Positions 24,970 to 33,555 are shown, counted from the first letter of the stretch. The stretch: DNA of 64,000 bases from a virus (IMGVR_UViG_3300027857_000004:1-64000), one strand, 5' to 3'. Notes: a model not told the origin generated them from the sequence alone. Made by a program: numbers and translations.

Positions 24970-26268
24970 CTATTCTATCGGGAACCCGGCGGGAATGGTG
25001 TAGGGCAGCTTGTCACCCACGGCATCCGCGAATTTTAGCGTCAGCGGGTATTCAGCCGTGCGTCCGTATTTCGGATGCACGAACATCAGCCGTTGCATAG
25101 GGTCAACCGGATTGAAGTTGCCCGCTAGAGCAAACCCGTCGAGCCCAGGGAAGCCGCCATTGATAATCACCTCGCCCAACGCATGCGGAAGTTGAATGCC
25201 CCGGTGAAGATGCCCCACGAGGTAATAGTGCGGCGATTGCCGGTCGTGCTTCGTGAACAACTGGGTCGTGGTGGAAATCTCACGCGCAATAGCGTGGTTC
25301 GGAATTCCAAGCGCTTTGTCTCCACCGCGGAGGTGGTCACCGTGCGCCGCTCGAAATGTGAAACCCTGGACTTCGAAAACTGTGAACGGCTGCTGGTTCA
25401 AATTCCAGCGAATGTTTTTAAGGTCGCTTGTCAGTGCCTCAACCAGCGCATACAAAAACATATCGAGGTTCGAATAGCGATTGTCAGTCGGCATCTTGTG
25501 CTGAGACTGCCACCGGGTGTGGTTGCCGACAACAGTGTGGATTCGAATCTGAGGAACGCGCGCCGACAGCACTCGGAGAAATTGCGCGATAGCGTGCCCG
25601 GCGCCATAGAATTGCGAGAAGAGCGTGGTGTGTTGGCCAGCTTCAACGCCGTGATTCAACGCGCCGTGCAGCATGTCGCCCAGCATCGCAATTACCAGCT
25701 CATCGATTTTGACCGTCGTGTGGTTTTCCAGAATCGACAGCACTGATTCTTCCAGATACTTCAGGCGCGACAGGAAAATGCTGAAGTTGTATTCGCCGAA
25801 CCCGAGCGTTTGCTCCGGCGTGATTACCTGTCCGACGTGGGTGTCTGAGAAGAGAAGAACTGCGCTCTGGTTCGCGCTCTTGCCTCCCACCTTTCGAACC
25901 TGTGTAATCGCTGGCGCTGCCGCATACGACTGCGGAGCGATTGCCCTGATATCAGCAACCAGAGCATCCACAACCGAGTTTTCATGGAGAGCTTTTTCAT
26001 ATTTCGTTTGGAGCTGAGAATATCGTTTCCGCCACAGCTCACCGGTGGCGCGTTCCTGGTCTTCCGAATATTTCGACTCAGCTGATGTAGTCGCCACCAA
26101 AGGCTGTAGGCCCAGGCCCGCTATCTTTCGTTCCACCGCTTTGTGGGTTCTTCCGAGTGCCTTTGCGAGCTGCCGGACGCTTAGCCCGCTTTCTCGAAGG
26201 TCCGTTAACATTTTCTCTTCGCTCGGTCTCCACGGGTTTGCTTTGCTCTTGTTGGGTCTGTTGCTCAT
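24970..26268 (-). CDS. Metallophosphoesterase with N-terminal HTH
   Basis: 432 residues from MSNRPNKS. Residues about 12-50 form a helix-turn-helix (WRPSEEKMLTDLRESGLSVR ... LGRTHKAVERKIAGLGL). From about 138 there is a calcineurin-type phosphoesterase with all metal motifs: SDTHVG (141-146), GDMLHG (197-202), GNHTR (248-252), HGDHLRGG (309-316) and GHLHRG (352-357). Family members include SbcD/Mre11-type nucleases and phosphodiesterases, so a DNA-processing role is likely in this replication block. The first 191 bases overlap the upstream gene in another frame. Confidence 0.8.
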   Translation of the reverse strand: MSNRPNKSKANPWRPSEEKMLTDLRESGLSVRQLAKALGRTHKAVERKIAGLGLQPLVATTSAESKYSEDQERATGELWRKRYSQLQTKYEKALHENSVVDALVADIRAIAPQSYAAAPAITQVRKVGGKSANQSAVLLFSDTHVGQVITPEQTLGFGEYNFSIFLSRLKYLEESVLSILENHTTVKIDELVIAMLGDMLHGALNHGVEAGQHTTLFSQFYGAGHAIAQFLRVLSARVPQIRIHTVVGNHTRWQSQHKMPTDNRYSNLDMFLYALVEALTSDLKNIRWNLNQQPFTVFEVQGFTFRAAHGDHLRGGDKALGIPNHAIAREISTTTQLFTKHDRQSPHYYLVGHLHRGIQLPHALGEVIINGGFPGLDGFALAGNFNPVDPMQRLMFVHPKYGRTAEYPLTLKFADAVGDKLPYTIPAGFPIE

Positions 26269-26887
26269 TATTTTTGGGATACGGTTCAGGCGTCTGACCA
26301 TTTTCAATTTGTTGTTCTCTGCGTTCTAAATACTGCGCCACAATCGCGGGCACGCCCTGTTCGAAAACTTCGTCGAACGCGCGCAAAGCAGCCTCCGGCG
26401 ATTTGCCGGTGCCGATGATGCAGTTATTCGCATCATTCGGGTCACCGATAAAAGCGGCGTAAGTCACTCCGTCCACACATCGCGCAAGGGCTGGGTGAAA
26501 CCGAAAGTGCGGAGTGGTGTAGTAGTAAGCCGCCTGCGCTTGGTGCTCCAGAAACTTTTTATTCAGCGCGTGCGATTCGAGAAACTCTTTTTCGAGTGCG
26601 TGCTGCTTGTCCAGGCTCCAGCGGCATTTGTCGGCAATAATAGCTTCGAGTGCTTCAGTCGCTTTGATGAACAGATTTTCGGCAGCGATTTTCGCTTCGG
26701 GCGGCATCGTGTCGGTCTGTTCCTGCGGCTCGCTCTGGCCGAACATTCCCACGTTGGGAGGATTGCGCAAACTCGCCAAAGCGAGACTGGCAATCTGCAT
26801 CAGATTATTAATCTGATTTTGAGTCGTGACTTCCGCGTTCGGGAAAATCAACTGTGATGTCGGCGTTTTCGGCTGCTGACCATTCAT
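26078..26887 (-). CDS. Hypothetical protein overlapping phosphoesterase gene
   Basis: 269 residues from ATG 26887, which overlaps the RuvC-like stop (ATGA). Helical segments (about 25-130) precede a small folded region (CVDGVTYAAFIGDPNDANNC ... SPEAALRAFDEVFEQGVP) resembling phage-type Ala/Phe-rich modules. The last 70 residues are low-complexity and basic (SRKRAKRPAARKGTRKNP) and are encoded in a second frame over the HTH region of the next gene. The function is unknown; the basic tail could contact nucleic acid. Confidence 0.55.
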   Translation of the reverse strand: MNGQQPKTPTSQLIFPNAEVTTQNQINNLMQIASLALASLRNPPNVGMFGQSEPQEQTDTMPPEAKIAAENLFIKATEALEAIIADKCRWSLDKQHALEKEFLESHALNKKFLEHQAQAAYYYTTPHFRFHPALARCVDGVTYAAFIGDPNDANNCIIGTGKSPEAALRAFDEVFEQGVPAIVAQYLERREQQIENGQTPEPYPKNNEQQTQQEQSKPVETERRENVNGPSRKRAKRPAARKGTRKNPQSGGTKDSGPGPTAFGGDYIS

Positions 26888-27393
26888 CGTCTTGCTAGAG
26901 TTTGTGCTGCCCATTTCCAGATAAAGATAGCGTCAACCGCATTATCGTCCAACTCTTTTTTCGAGAATTCTGGATGCCTCATTTTCAGCGCACGCGCCAT
27001 CATCGATTTGTCCGCGTTGCCCGCGCCGGTGGCAAATTTCTTCAGCGTAGTCACGGGCACGCACTCAACCGTGACATCAGCGGCATTCGCTGCAATCCAC
27101 ACCACGGCGCGAAAGCTTGACCAGAGTTGTGTTTGCTTCGTGTATGTCGAGAATTCCACGTCTTCGAAAATAATCGCGTCGAGCTTCGTAGTTTGCAATT
27201 TCCCGGCGAGCCATCTTTCGAATCTCAAGACTCTCGGGTCCGAGGTGCGTGTCAATCGCATCCTGCCGAATTGTGTCACCTCTGTTTTGGTTGCCCACAG
27301 AATGCTTCCCGCTTGCGGGACCGGCGCGCCGATGCCGGTTTGCCCCAGGCAATAGCCGGTCGTTGTGCCCAGGTCTAGCGCTAAAATATTCAC
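26884..27393 (-). CDS. RuvC-like Holliday junction resolvase
   Basis: 169 residues from GTG at 27393. It has RNase-H-fold acidic residues in the expected order: Asp7 in ILALDLGTTTGYCL, Glu77 in IIFEDVEF, and Asp150/Asp154 in ELDDNAVDAIFIWKWA. This matches phage crossover-junction endodeoxyribonucleases, which resolve branched DNA before packaging. A CGACTGTAG site is placed 7 nt upstream of the GTG, supporting this start; the ATG at 27397 opens only a shadow frame. It lies downstream of the sigma gene and a broken HNH gene. Confidence 0.85.
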   Translation of the reverse strand: MNILALDLGTTTGYCLGQTGIGAPVPQAGSILWATKTEVTQFGRMRLTRTSDPRVLRFERWLAGKLQTTKLDAIIFEDVEFSTYTKQTQLWSSFRAVVWIAANAADVTVECVPVTTLKKFATGAGNADKSMMARALKMRHPEFSKKELDDNAVDAIFIWKWAAQTLARR

Positions 27394-27398
27394 TCATA

Positions 27399-27407
27399 CT
27401 ACAGTCG
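27399..27407 (-). promoter_or_regulatory. CGACTGTAG start-site motif (minus strand)
   Basis: Read leftward, GCCGACTGTAGTATGA precedes the GTG start of the RuvC-like gene (7 nt from core to start). The TAG inside the motif is also the stop of the broken HNH-AP2 gene. It probably gives the resolvase its own entry point inside the operon. Confidence 0.6.
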
Positions 27408-27881
27408 GCATTTTCCAAAGTTAAGGAGAGCGAATTCTTTGTGATACCGGACAGCCGCTAAATCGTAAGCCCTTGTTGCTTTTCTTTCATCTGCAAAATA
27501 TCCCAGATGATGCTGCTTTCCGTCGAATCGTATCAGAGCTTGCCACAAGGAATACCGGGCATACCAGCTAACCCCCTTGAACTTACTGGCGCAGTTTTTA
27601 AGCTTCCTTCTGTTTCGTGAGTTTTCGCCATGCGTTGCATTTCTAATGTTTTTGCGACGGTTATCAAGCCCGTTTAAATTTTCATGGTCTCCCTGCTCAT
27701 GCCGCTTCAATCCCAGGATTAGCCTATGCATGCGTATCGTGCCGACACCCGGTTGGCGCCGCAGCGCGTATTTGCGCCCGTCTTTCTTGGTCTCAATTTG
27801 CCACTTTCATTGGCTAAGCCATTCAAAATCACAATCATCAACCAAAGCAAACTGACCCTGCGTAAGTGGTATGCGCTTCAT
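27399..27881 (-). pseudogene. HNH-AP2 homing endonuclease with in-frame TGA (copy 2)
   Basis: The reading frame from ATG 27881 gives MKRIPLTQGQFALVDDCDFE, then WLSQ, then TGA (27807-27809), then KWQIE and onward with a complete HNH (DHENLNGLDNRRKNIRNATH) and AP2 domain (SKFKGVSWYARYSLWQALIR ... ATRAYDLAAV) to a stop at 27399. In the sister genes the stop position is Trp (QWKW/QWNW), so this is a one-base TGG-to-TGA nonsense change. Everything downstream remains open, meaning the lesion is recent or suppressed. The start overlaps the sigma stop (ATGA). Confidence 0.85.
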
Positions 27882-28561
27882 TCGGACAGTTCCTCCTTAA
27901 GTTTCGCAATTGCACGATTCCAGGTGACTCCAATCCAGGCGCGGCTGCAATTGAATTCTTCTCCTGCTTCCCGAAACGAAAAGCCAGTGTGCCGGATGAA
28001 AAGAATAACGGCGCGCTCAAACGGCGTAAGGCAGCCGATAACTTTTTCAATCGCTTCCCACTGTTCTTTCGCGTCAATCGCGCTGAAGTCAGGTTCAACT
28101 TTGCCTTCGATTTCTCCGCTTTCATCAACGCCTTCGATTTCTCTTTCTATTCCTCTCCGGCTAGCGGTGCGGTCTCTACCCTCTTCGATATATGCATCCC
28201 AGCTCGTGGTGTGCGCCTTTTTCACTGTCTCTAAGCCTCTCCAGTATTCGGTCAGCAAACCGCGGAGAGCTTTCTTGGCGAAATGAAAATACCTTCCATG
28301 TTTCGGGTCAAAGTTTCGAGCTGCCCGGTCAAGAGCTTTGTAGGACACGCTCACTAATTCACCATCTTCAACTTGGTGCTTGGACAGCTCTCGCAGATAC
28401 AACACTGCCTCCCGCAAGGAATGCTCAATCAGAAAATTAATCGCCTCTCGGTCTCCCTTGCGACGCTTGATTCGGCCTGCGTAATGGCGCTCTTGCTCGA
28501 CCGTCAGCGGCTCATCGAGAAGCTGTTTAAACACTATGCTTTCTTCGGTTGTGGTGCTCAT
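27878..28561 (-). CDS. Sigma-70-family RNA polymerase sigma factor
   Basis: 227 residues. Region 2-like sequence lies at about 38-110 (REAINFLIEHSLREAVLYLR ... VSVSYKALDRAARNFDPKHG, YFHFAKKALRGLLTEYWR). After an acidic linker a region 4 HTH lies at about 178-225 (LTPFERAVILFIRHTGFSFR, EAGEEFNCSRAWIGVTWNRA). This is the layout of a short sigma factor redirecting host RNA polymerase. It overlaps the primase-helicase stop by ATGA. It is a natural candidate to read the repeated CGACTRTTA sites, though nothing in the sequence proves it. Confidence 0.78.
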   Translation of the reverse strand: MSTTTEESIVFKQLLDEPLTVEQERHYAGRIKRRKGDREAINFLIEHSLREAVLYLRELSKHQVEDGELVSVSYKALDRAARNFDPKHGRYFHFAKKALRGLLTEYWRGLETVKKAHTTSWDAYIEEGRDRTASRRGIEREIEGVDESGEIEGKVEPDFSAIDAKEQWEAIEKVIGCLTPFERAVILFIRHTGFSFREAGEEFNCSRAWIGVTWNRAIAKLKEELSE

Positions 28562-30705
28562 GGTTGTGGTGGCTTAGAAAAGGTCCAGACTCTCGTCTTG
28601 CTGTTCGCATCAGTGCTGACTTCCGCTTTGACCGAATTCTCTTTCTGAAGTTGCTCTAAATACCGGTTAGACTGCTCCAACCGCAAGCTGCGGAGAATCG
28701 ATTCGTTGAGCGGGTTCGACATCAACAACCGGTTAATAGCAGAGACTGTGCCGGACCAAACGCTCTCGCTCGGATTTTCACGGAACCATTGCGCGAGAGA
28801 GTCGAGCAGAATTTCCTTAAAAGGCGCACTCGGGTTCGTCTGATTGCATTGTTCAAGCAGACTCGGCTCTTGAAAACTCACGAATCCGTATCGCGGGTCG
28901 CGTTCGATTTCGTCCGACACTTTCCAGTCGAGCAGCCATCGTGCGTAGTAGGGCAGCTCGGCGCGGATGAACCGGATTGTGTCTTCTCGATTCGGGAATT
29001 TAAATGCGCGCCCTTCGTTATCTGCGATGCAGCGGAAAAGATTAAGCTTATCGAGAGAGCTGTTGTCAAGCGGGCCGATAATTCGACTTGACTGAAAATC
29101 GAGATTTGCGGTGATGCCTAACCGGCCAACCCATTGAACCATACAAGGAACTTCGAACTTCTTATGAAATTCCCACTCCGAGTTGGCCGCAATTTTTTTG
29201 AACAGCATATGCGTCCGATTTGCAGTTGCGTAGCTCGAAGTAGGCGTGTCATCATCTAACACCATGTGAGGCACCGCTAACAACTGAGAATTAAATGTTC
29301 CGCCGTCGACCAAAAATCCGCTTGCATCCGCAAAACCCCCAACAAGAGTGCCTATGATTTGACGATTCACAAAAGTCTTACCGATGCCCACGCCTCCTTG
29401 CAACACAAGATTCTGTCCAGGCCGCGGCATCCACAGATAAGCGCTTTCGTAATAATATTTCAACCATGCGTTGAACCGGATAAGCTGCTCCGGAGGGTCA
29501 AACAGAGTCAAGAAAAAGGTAGAGATAAATGGAAAGTTTCCCACGCTTCCGAAAATCTGTGCCCCGATAGCGGGTTCAAGTGGCTTGCTATCGTAAATGT
29601 TGAGTGTCCGCTTGCCCTGGTATTCAATCAACCCGGGTCGCATAAAAACAAATGGCGCTGCTCCTACCACGCGCTGTTGGCAATGAATGTGGTCCAGAGC
29701 CCTGTCGACAGCTGAATGGCCCTGCCCATCCGGCTTAGCAGACATTCTGCAGGACACTTTCAAGTAATTTGTAAACTCTCCTCGCTCCGAGCTAGCCCAA
29801 CTCTCACCAATCTTTCGATGGTATCGGTGCCCATCAAAATAAATGTCCGAGGTTCCGGCTGCGACAGATTTTTCTGCAAACTCTGTGATGAATTCCTTGC
29901 CCAAAATCGATGCCCAATCATAAAACATCTTCGTCGCATGCGCCGAAAACGTCAGCATGCCTTCGGCTTTGACGATGGCTGAAAGCGGAGAAACTGATTC
30001 TGGAATAAAAAACGACGGCCCTTGGGAACCTTCCGCAAACTCTCCAGGCCAGTTGAAATTTGGGAATTTTTCTTTGATAGCCTTTTCCACCACATCGAGA
30101 CCTACATTCACCTGCGCCATTTCTTTGAAGCGGAAAGCTTGCGCTATCTTCACGAAGTGGGCCTGAAGCTTCGAAAAAGGCACCGGTCCATGCCCCGTAG
30201 CTTTCCAAATATCGCCTCGACAAAACAATCGGCTAGTCGTTGTCAGCGCGGGCAAGTCGAGAGCCGGAAGCAGATTTAGATTCAAAAATTTCTCGCACGA
30301 TTGAAGAAAGTAAACTCCAAAATCATTCCCGTCGACCAGCAATGGACGTTCTAAAATCCAGATGAGCCTTCGGTTTCCGCCAAGGGAGGTTTCCACCCAG
30401 GACGCTTTTACCGGCATACTTTCGAGAGCTTCATCAATGCGTGCATCGGGAATAGGAATGTCGTAATCGGCTACGATGGCATGAACCGCACGAACCGGAT
30501 TGTCTTTACCGCAGCGCACCCCCGCGTTTACGCCTTCGAGACCGCTATAGAAGCAGTGCCGGGTAGCCGGATTCTGATAAAAATTTTGACGCTCGTGCTT
30601 GTCTTTGCGTATCTGCTCCGTGATTTGTTCTGTGACTTGAAATTCCCAAGGCAGCCCAGGAACGACGGATTGAGTAACGAGATTCGGGGCAAAGAAAAAA
30701 TTCAT
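28558..30705 (-). CDS. Primase-helicase (PrimPol-like + SF3-like ATPase)
   Basis: 715 residues. The N-terminal 200 residues show a PrimPol-type pattern: IVADYD near 77-82, SLGGNRRLIWIL near 107-118 and a downstream CRGD. The C-terminal half holds an ATPase with Walker A GGVGIGKT (437-444) and an acidic strand (HMVLDDDTP) as Walker B, as in phage D5/SF3-like primase-helicases. Length and order resemble the NrS-1-type phage primase-polymerase, which is about 718 residues. It would prime and unwind for the family A polymerase encoded just upstream. Confidence 0.75.
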   Translation of the reverse strand: MNFFFAPNLVTQSVVPGLPWEFQVTEQITEQIRKDKHERQNFYQNPATRHCFYSGLEGVNAGVRCGKDNPVRAVHAIVADYDIPIPDARIDEALESMPVKASWVETSLGGNRRLIWILERPLLVDGNDFGVYFLQSCEKFLNLNLLPALDLPALTTTSRLFCRGDIWKATGHGPVPFSKLQAHFVKIAQAFRFKEMAQVNVGLDVVEKAIKEKFPNFNWPGEFAEGSQGPSFFIPESVSPLSAIVKAEGMLTFSAHATKMFYDWASILGKEFITEFAEKSVAAGTSDIYFDGHRYHRKIGESWASSERGEFTNYLKVSCRMSAKPDGQGHSAVDRALDHIHCQQRVVGAAPFVFMRPGLIEYQGKRTLNIYDSKPLEPAIGAQIFGSVGNFPFISTFFLTLFDPPEQLIRFNAWLKYYYESAYLWMPRPGQNLVLQGGVGIGKTFVNRQIIGTLVGGFADASGFLVDGGTFNSQLLAVPHMVLDDDTPTSSYATANRTHMLFKKIAANSEWEFHKKFEVPCMVQWVGRLGITANLDFQSSRIIGPLDNSSLDKLNLFRCIADNEGRAFKFPNREDTIRFIRAELPYYARWLLDWKVSDEIERDPRYGFVSFQEPSLLEQCNQTNPSAPFKEILLDSLAQWFRENPSESVWSGTVSAINRLLMSNPLNESILRSLRLEQSNRYLEQLQKENSVKAEVSTDANSKTRVWTFSKPPQP

Positions 30706-30941
30706 GCGAAATTTGGACTGGCGAATTCATTTCCGTCCTGGTGGTCCGTCCGAATCCTTGGTTCAGTCAATCCGAGGATTTGCCGGTGCATGTAGACATA
30801 CCTTTTGCGGCCTTCGCGCCGCGCGGCATGCCAGAGACCGGTTGGCCTTTTCTGTGCGGTCCATTTCCATTGATTCAACCAATCAAAATCAGCGTCATCA
30901 ACCAAAGCAAACTGGCCTTGAGTAAGCGGTATCTTTTTCAT
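30702..30941 (-). pseudogene. Truncated HNH-AP2 homing endonuclease (copy 3)
   Basis: 79 residues: a complete N-terminal block (MKKIPLTQGQFALVDDADFD, NQWKW), MHRQILGLTE, and the first half of HNH (RTDHQDGNE). It then jumps to FASPNFA, which matches the extreme C-terminus of sister proteins. An in-frame deletion has removed the second HNH part and the whole AP2 domain. Both ends keep 4-bp ATGA overlaps with DNA polymerase (upstream) and primase-helicase (downstream). It probably no longer cuts DNA. Confidence 0.82.
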
Positions 30942-32917
30942 TTCAGGTAGTGCTGGACTTCCTTAGCTTCGGCGCCGATGGGACAGCCGGGCAGCCATTC
31001 CGGCGTCTTGCTCATTTCGTGTTCGACATCGCGTGCGGTCACGCTTTTGTCCACTTCCAGAATTGCTTCGTCGTGACTTGAGAAAAGGTTGCACCAGCCG
31101 TTGGAGTCCATCCGCACAACTGACTCGCCGAACACGTCGCGTGCGATTGCCTGGGTGACGTTCTCGACAATCTTTCCGCCATACCAAGGAAGCCGCCGGT
31201 GTCCGTCAGTGGTTGCGGTGTATTCCCAGTTGCGGCGCGGCTTGCCGGTCTCTGGGTCTTTAACAATCTTGAGCACTCCTTTGATGTCGGCGTAGCACAT
31301 TTTGCGTCCGTTGGGCAGCGTCACCGGCATGTTGCCGCCAATGCTCCGGCGAAATGCGTCGTCCATTTTCTCCCACAGTTTCACAATCTTCGGATTATTC
31401 TTGCGGAATCCGTCAACCAGATTGCGCGCGAATGTTCCATAGCCGGGCACTGTTTTGACTTTGCCGGTAGCTTGGTCCGTCACCTCGACTGTCTCCGGGT
31501 CAGTCTCAGTCAGGTCCATGCCGCTCTCTTTTAACGCGGTGCTGATAAACTTTTTCCAACCCGCTTGATAACCCAGCTGCAGCACCTGGATTTTAATCAG
31601 CTTGTATTCTTTAGATGCTTTGTCCATCTTCGGACCGCTGTAACCCATCGTCGTTCGTGCAAACGATTCGTATATCGACATTCCCCCTGATATTTTTTCG
31701 AGCAGTTCCTTGTTACCGGTCAGCCAACCCAGCACACGCGGCTCGATTTGTGCAAGGTCACTGACTATCATTTTAGTGCCTGGACGCGGAATAATCAGAG
31801 CCCGAAAATCGATAGTGCCCTTCACCCAGGTTGGGTAGGCGCCGGTGTCGTCAAATTGCTCCATCGCGGCAAAAACTCGCCGGTCGTCGGTCTCCATCAG
31901 GCAGTGTTCGTTTTGGAAGACGGGAACCTTCCGCATGTTTTGCATGTTGATTCGTGCGTCACCGGACCACCGTCCTGTGTGCGCCCCGAAATACTTCAAA
32001 CTGAACGGCATTATACCGTCGTCATTTAGCCGCCTTTTGACAAGTAAGAGAGTCTTATATAGCTTATTAATACTTCTCCATGCGGTCACCGCGAAAATCC
32101 AGGGATGCTGCGGAGCGTAGGTGTCTTCCCACTCCTGGTAAGCTTCGGCGTCTCTCGTTTTCACCGGCGGCGCCGGGATTCCTTTCCGTCTGCACTGCTC
32201 GACTATGCATTTCGTTGACGTGGGCGAGGCGTTGAATTCATCCCAATCGTCTGAGTCGTCGTCCTGCATCCACGGAATCTCTTTCGTGGTTCGCATGAGC
32301 ATGTCATGAGAGCGATTGAGATATTCATGGAGAAGTTCGACGTTGATTTGCACTCCGTGCATGCCCTGCTCAATTGTCAGGTCAGATAATCGCTGCTCGA
32401 CACTCGGCATCTGCGCAGAAAAATCGTTCCACAACCTCCAGCACCACAGCGCGTCATCCTTTGCGTAGCGCAGCATGTTGACCCGCTCTTGCTCGGAGAA
32501 GTCATTCGGCCAGCGCTTGCCTTCTGCGTTTGCCCTAGCGGATTTATCTAGCTTGATTTTAAAAAGGTGCTCAACCGCTGCATCTAACGAGCGGCGATTA
32601 CAGAGATAGCTGGTCAGGTTCGCTGTGCACTTCCATCCGGCAAAATTGATTTTCGGTGCGAGTTTCTGTTCCACCAGACGGTTGTAAACCGTTTGGTCAA
32701 ATCGGCGATTGTGGCTCAGCAGGACTTTCCCGTCCAGCGCATTCCAATTAAATTCGGACGGATGCCCAGACCACGCTCGCTCGCCGTCGCAATATGAAAG
32801 CATGTAGGTATCAAACAGCTCATGCTGAACGTATTCCTCCGGCAGATTGCCGGACACGCTACACTTCAATTTGCGGCTGTAGAATGTTTCGAAGTCGATT
32901 GAGACAAATTTAGACAC
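30938..32917 (-). CDS. Family A DNA polymerase with 3'-5' exonuclease
   Basis: 659 residues from GTG 32917; the ATG at 32953 lies inside a terminator hairpin and is unlikely. Exonuclease motif I is VSIDFETF (Asp8, Glu10). Polymerase motif A is SDLAQIEPRVLGWL (about 386-399), the motif B region is KLIKIQVLQLGYQAGWKKF (about 439-457) and motif C is SSHDEAILEV (HDE at about 615-617). Size and motifs fit compact phage family A replicative polymerases. Motif A has SDLAQ where many relatives have DYSQ. It is replisome partner to the following primase-helicase. Confidence 0.9.
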   Translation of the reverse strand: MSKFVSIDFETFYSRKLKCSVSGNLPEEYVQHELFDTYMLSYCDGERAWSGHPSEFNWNALDGKVLLSHNRRFDQTVYNRLVEQKLAPKINFAGWKCTANLTSYLCNRRSLDAAVEHLFKIKLDKSARANAEGKRWPNDFSEQERVNMLRYAKDDALWCWRLWNDFSAQMPSVEQRLSDLTIEQGMHGVQINVELLHEYLNRSHDMLMRTTKEIPWMQDDDSDDWDEFNASPTSTKCIVEQCRRKGIPAPPVKTRDAEAYQEWEDTYAPQHPWIFAVTAWRSINKLYKTLLLVKRRLNDDGIMPFSLKYFGAHTGRWSGDARINMQNMRKVPVFQNEHCLMETDDRRVFAAMEQFDDTGAYPTWVKGTIDFRALIIPRPGTKMIVSDLAQIEPRVLGWLTGNKELLEKISGGMSIYESFARTTMGYSGPKMDKASKEYKLIKIQVLQLGYQAGWKKFISTALKESGMDLTETDPETVEVTDQATGKVKTVPGYGTFARNLVDGFRKNNPKIVKLWEKMDDAFRRSIGGNMPVTLPNGRKMCYADIKGVLKIVKDPETGKPRRNWEYTATTDGHRRLPWYGGKIVENVTQAIARDVFGESVVRMDSNGWCNLFSSHDEAILEVDKSVTARDVEHEMSKTPEWLPGCPIGAEAKEVQHYLK

Positions 32918-32941
32918 GGAAACTAGCTTGGCAGGAAAAAG

Positions 32942-32980
32942 AAACGGGCACAACTCGTTTTGAGCGAGCTGTGCCCGTTT
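32942..32980 (-). terminator. Terminator between small gene and DNA polymerase
   Basis: AAACGGGCACA and TGTGCCCGTTT form an 11-bp stem, with an inner CTCG/CGAG pairing. On the minus strand it is followed by CTTTTTC. It lies just after the gene ending at 32984, so transcription may partly stop before the polymerase gene. Confidence 0.7.
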
Positions 32981-32983
32981 GAA

Positions 32984-33328
32984 TTAGCGCGTTGCACGCG
33001 CCGTGCAGCCGACTGTTGGTTGTCTCTTTATCTTATTCTGGATGATTCGACCAATGAGCCGATTCAGTTCCGGTTCCAGCCGGTCCATTAGCGCGCCGGT
33101 GGTGAACCGCAATTCGGTTTCCAGCGGCTCGTCTAAAGTCACCGGATTGTTGTTGCGAATGTTTCGGATGAGGCATTCCACGTCTGTCAGCGTCTCCGTG
33201 ATGAAGTCCTGGCCCACACGGGTGAACTTTCCCGCTCGGAACTTTTTTGAGCAAGCGAGTGCGTGCTCACGGATGGCGGATTCGTTCAGATACCGGCCCG
33301 AAGCTAAGTCCAGCGTTTCACTACTCAT
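32984..33328 (-). CDS. Small protein, possible histone-fold/DNA-binding type
   Basis: 114 residues from ATG 33328, which has the best Shine-Dalgarno in the region (AGAAGGAGG, 7 nt spacing). A helical core (YLNESAIREHALACSKKFRA, GKFTRVGQDFITETLTDVE, CLIRNIR) has the hydrophobic pattern of short histone-like or nucleoid-associated phage proteins, with an RVG-x-x-F element. The C-terminal half is helical (LEPELNRLIGRIIQNKIKRQ). The DNA-binding idea is by pattern only. It lies between a tiny gene and DNA polymerase. Confidence 0.5.
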   Translation of the reverse strand: MSSETLDLASGRYLNESAIREHALACSKKFRAGKFTRVGQDFITETLTDVECLIRNIRNNNPVTLDEPLETELRFTTGALMDRLEPELNRLIGRIIQNKIKRQPTVGCTARATR

Positions 33329-33446
33329 CGATACGCCTCCTTCTGTCGGTCCGCATAACACGTATTGCAGAGCGTGACTTTTCGGCGCAAATCGCTAAAG
33401 CCCGGTTAACTGTCTCGTGCAGCGTTTCAAAATATATGTCACTCAT
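33321..33446 (-). CDS. Tiny gene, 41 residues
   Basis: MSDIYFETLHETVNRALAIC and a basic end (RVMRTDRRRRIDE). The stop TAG overlaps the next gene's start region by 8 bases, and its last codons contain the strong Shine-Dalgarno of that gene, suggesting translational coupling. No domain is recognised. Confidence 0.5.
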   Translation of the reverse strand: MSDIYFETLHETVNRALAICAEKSRSAIRVMRTDRRRRIDE

Positions 33447-33500
33447 GCCATCAAACTAGCACGGCGTTTAAACGGGCGCAACTCGTTTTTGAAAGATTTA

Positions 33501-33555
33501 AGGGCAGCTGATGCTTTCACCAGCTGCCCTAATGCTTGCTCATAATCATGAGCAA
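33501..33555 (-). terminator. Tandem hairpins after the gene at 33574
   Basis: TTGCTCAT (33536-33543) pairs with ATGAGCAA (33548-33555). AGGGCAGCTG (33501-33510) pairs perfectly with CAGCTGCCCT (33521-33530). Read leftward they follow the stop of the gene at 33574, and the second stem runs into a T-rich stretch (TTAAATCTTTCAAAAACG), consistent with termination. Confidence 0.65.

Noticed and set aside
27077-27397. ATG frame at 27397 overlapping the RuvC-like gene
   Set aside because: The RuvC frame from GTG 27393 has all the catalytic acids; the ATG frame has only arginine-rich shadow sequence.
33007-33020. CGACTGTTGG on the + strand
   Set aside because: No + strand gene follows; it is antisense to the 3' end of the small gene ending at 32984.
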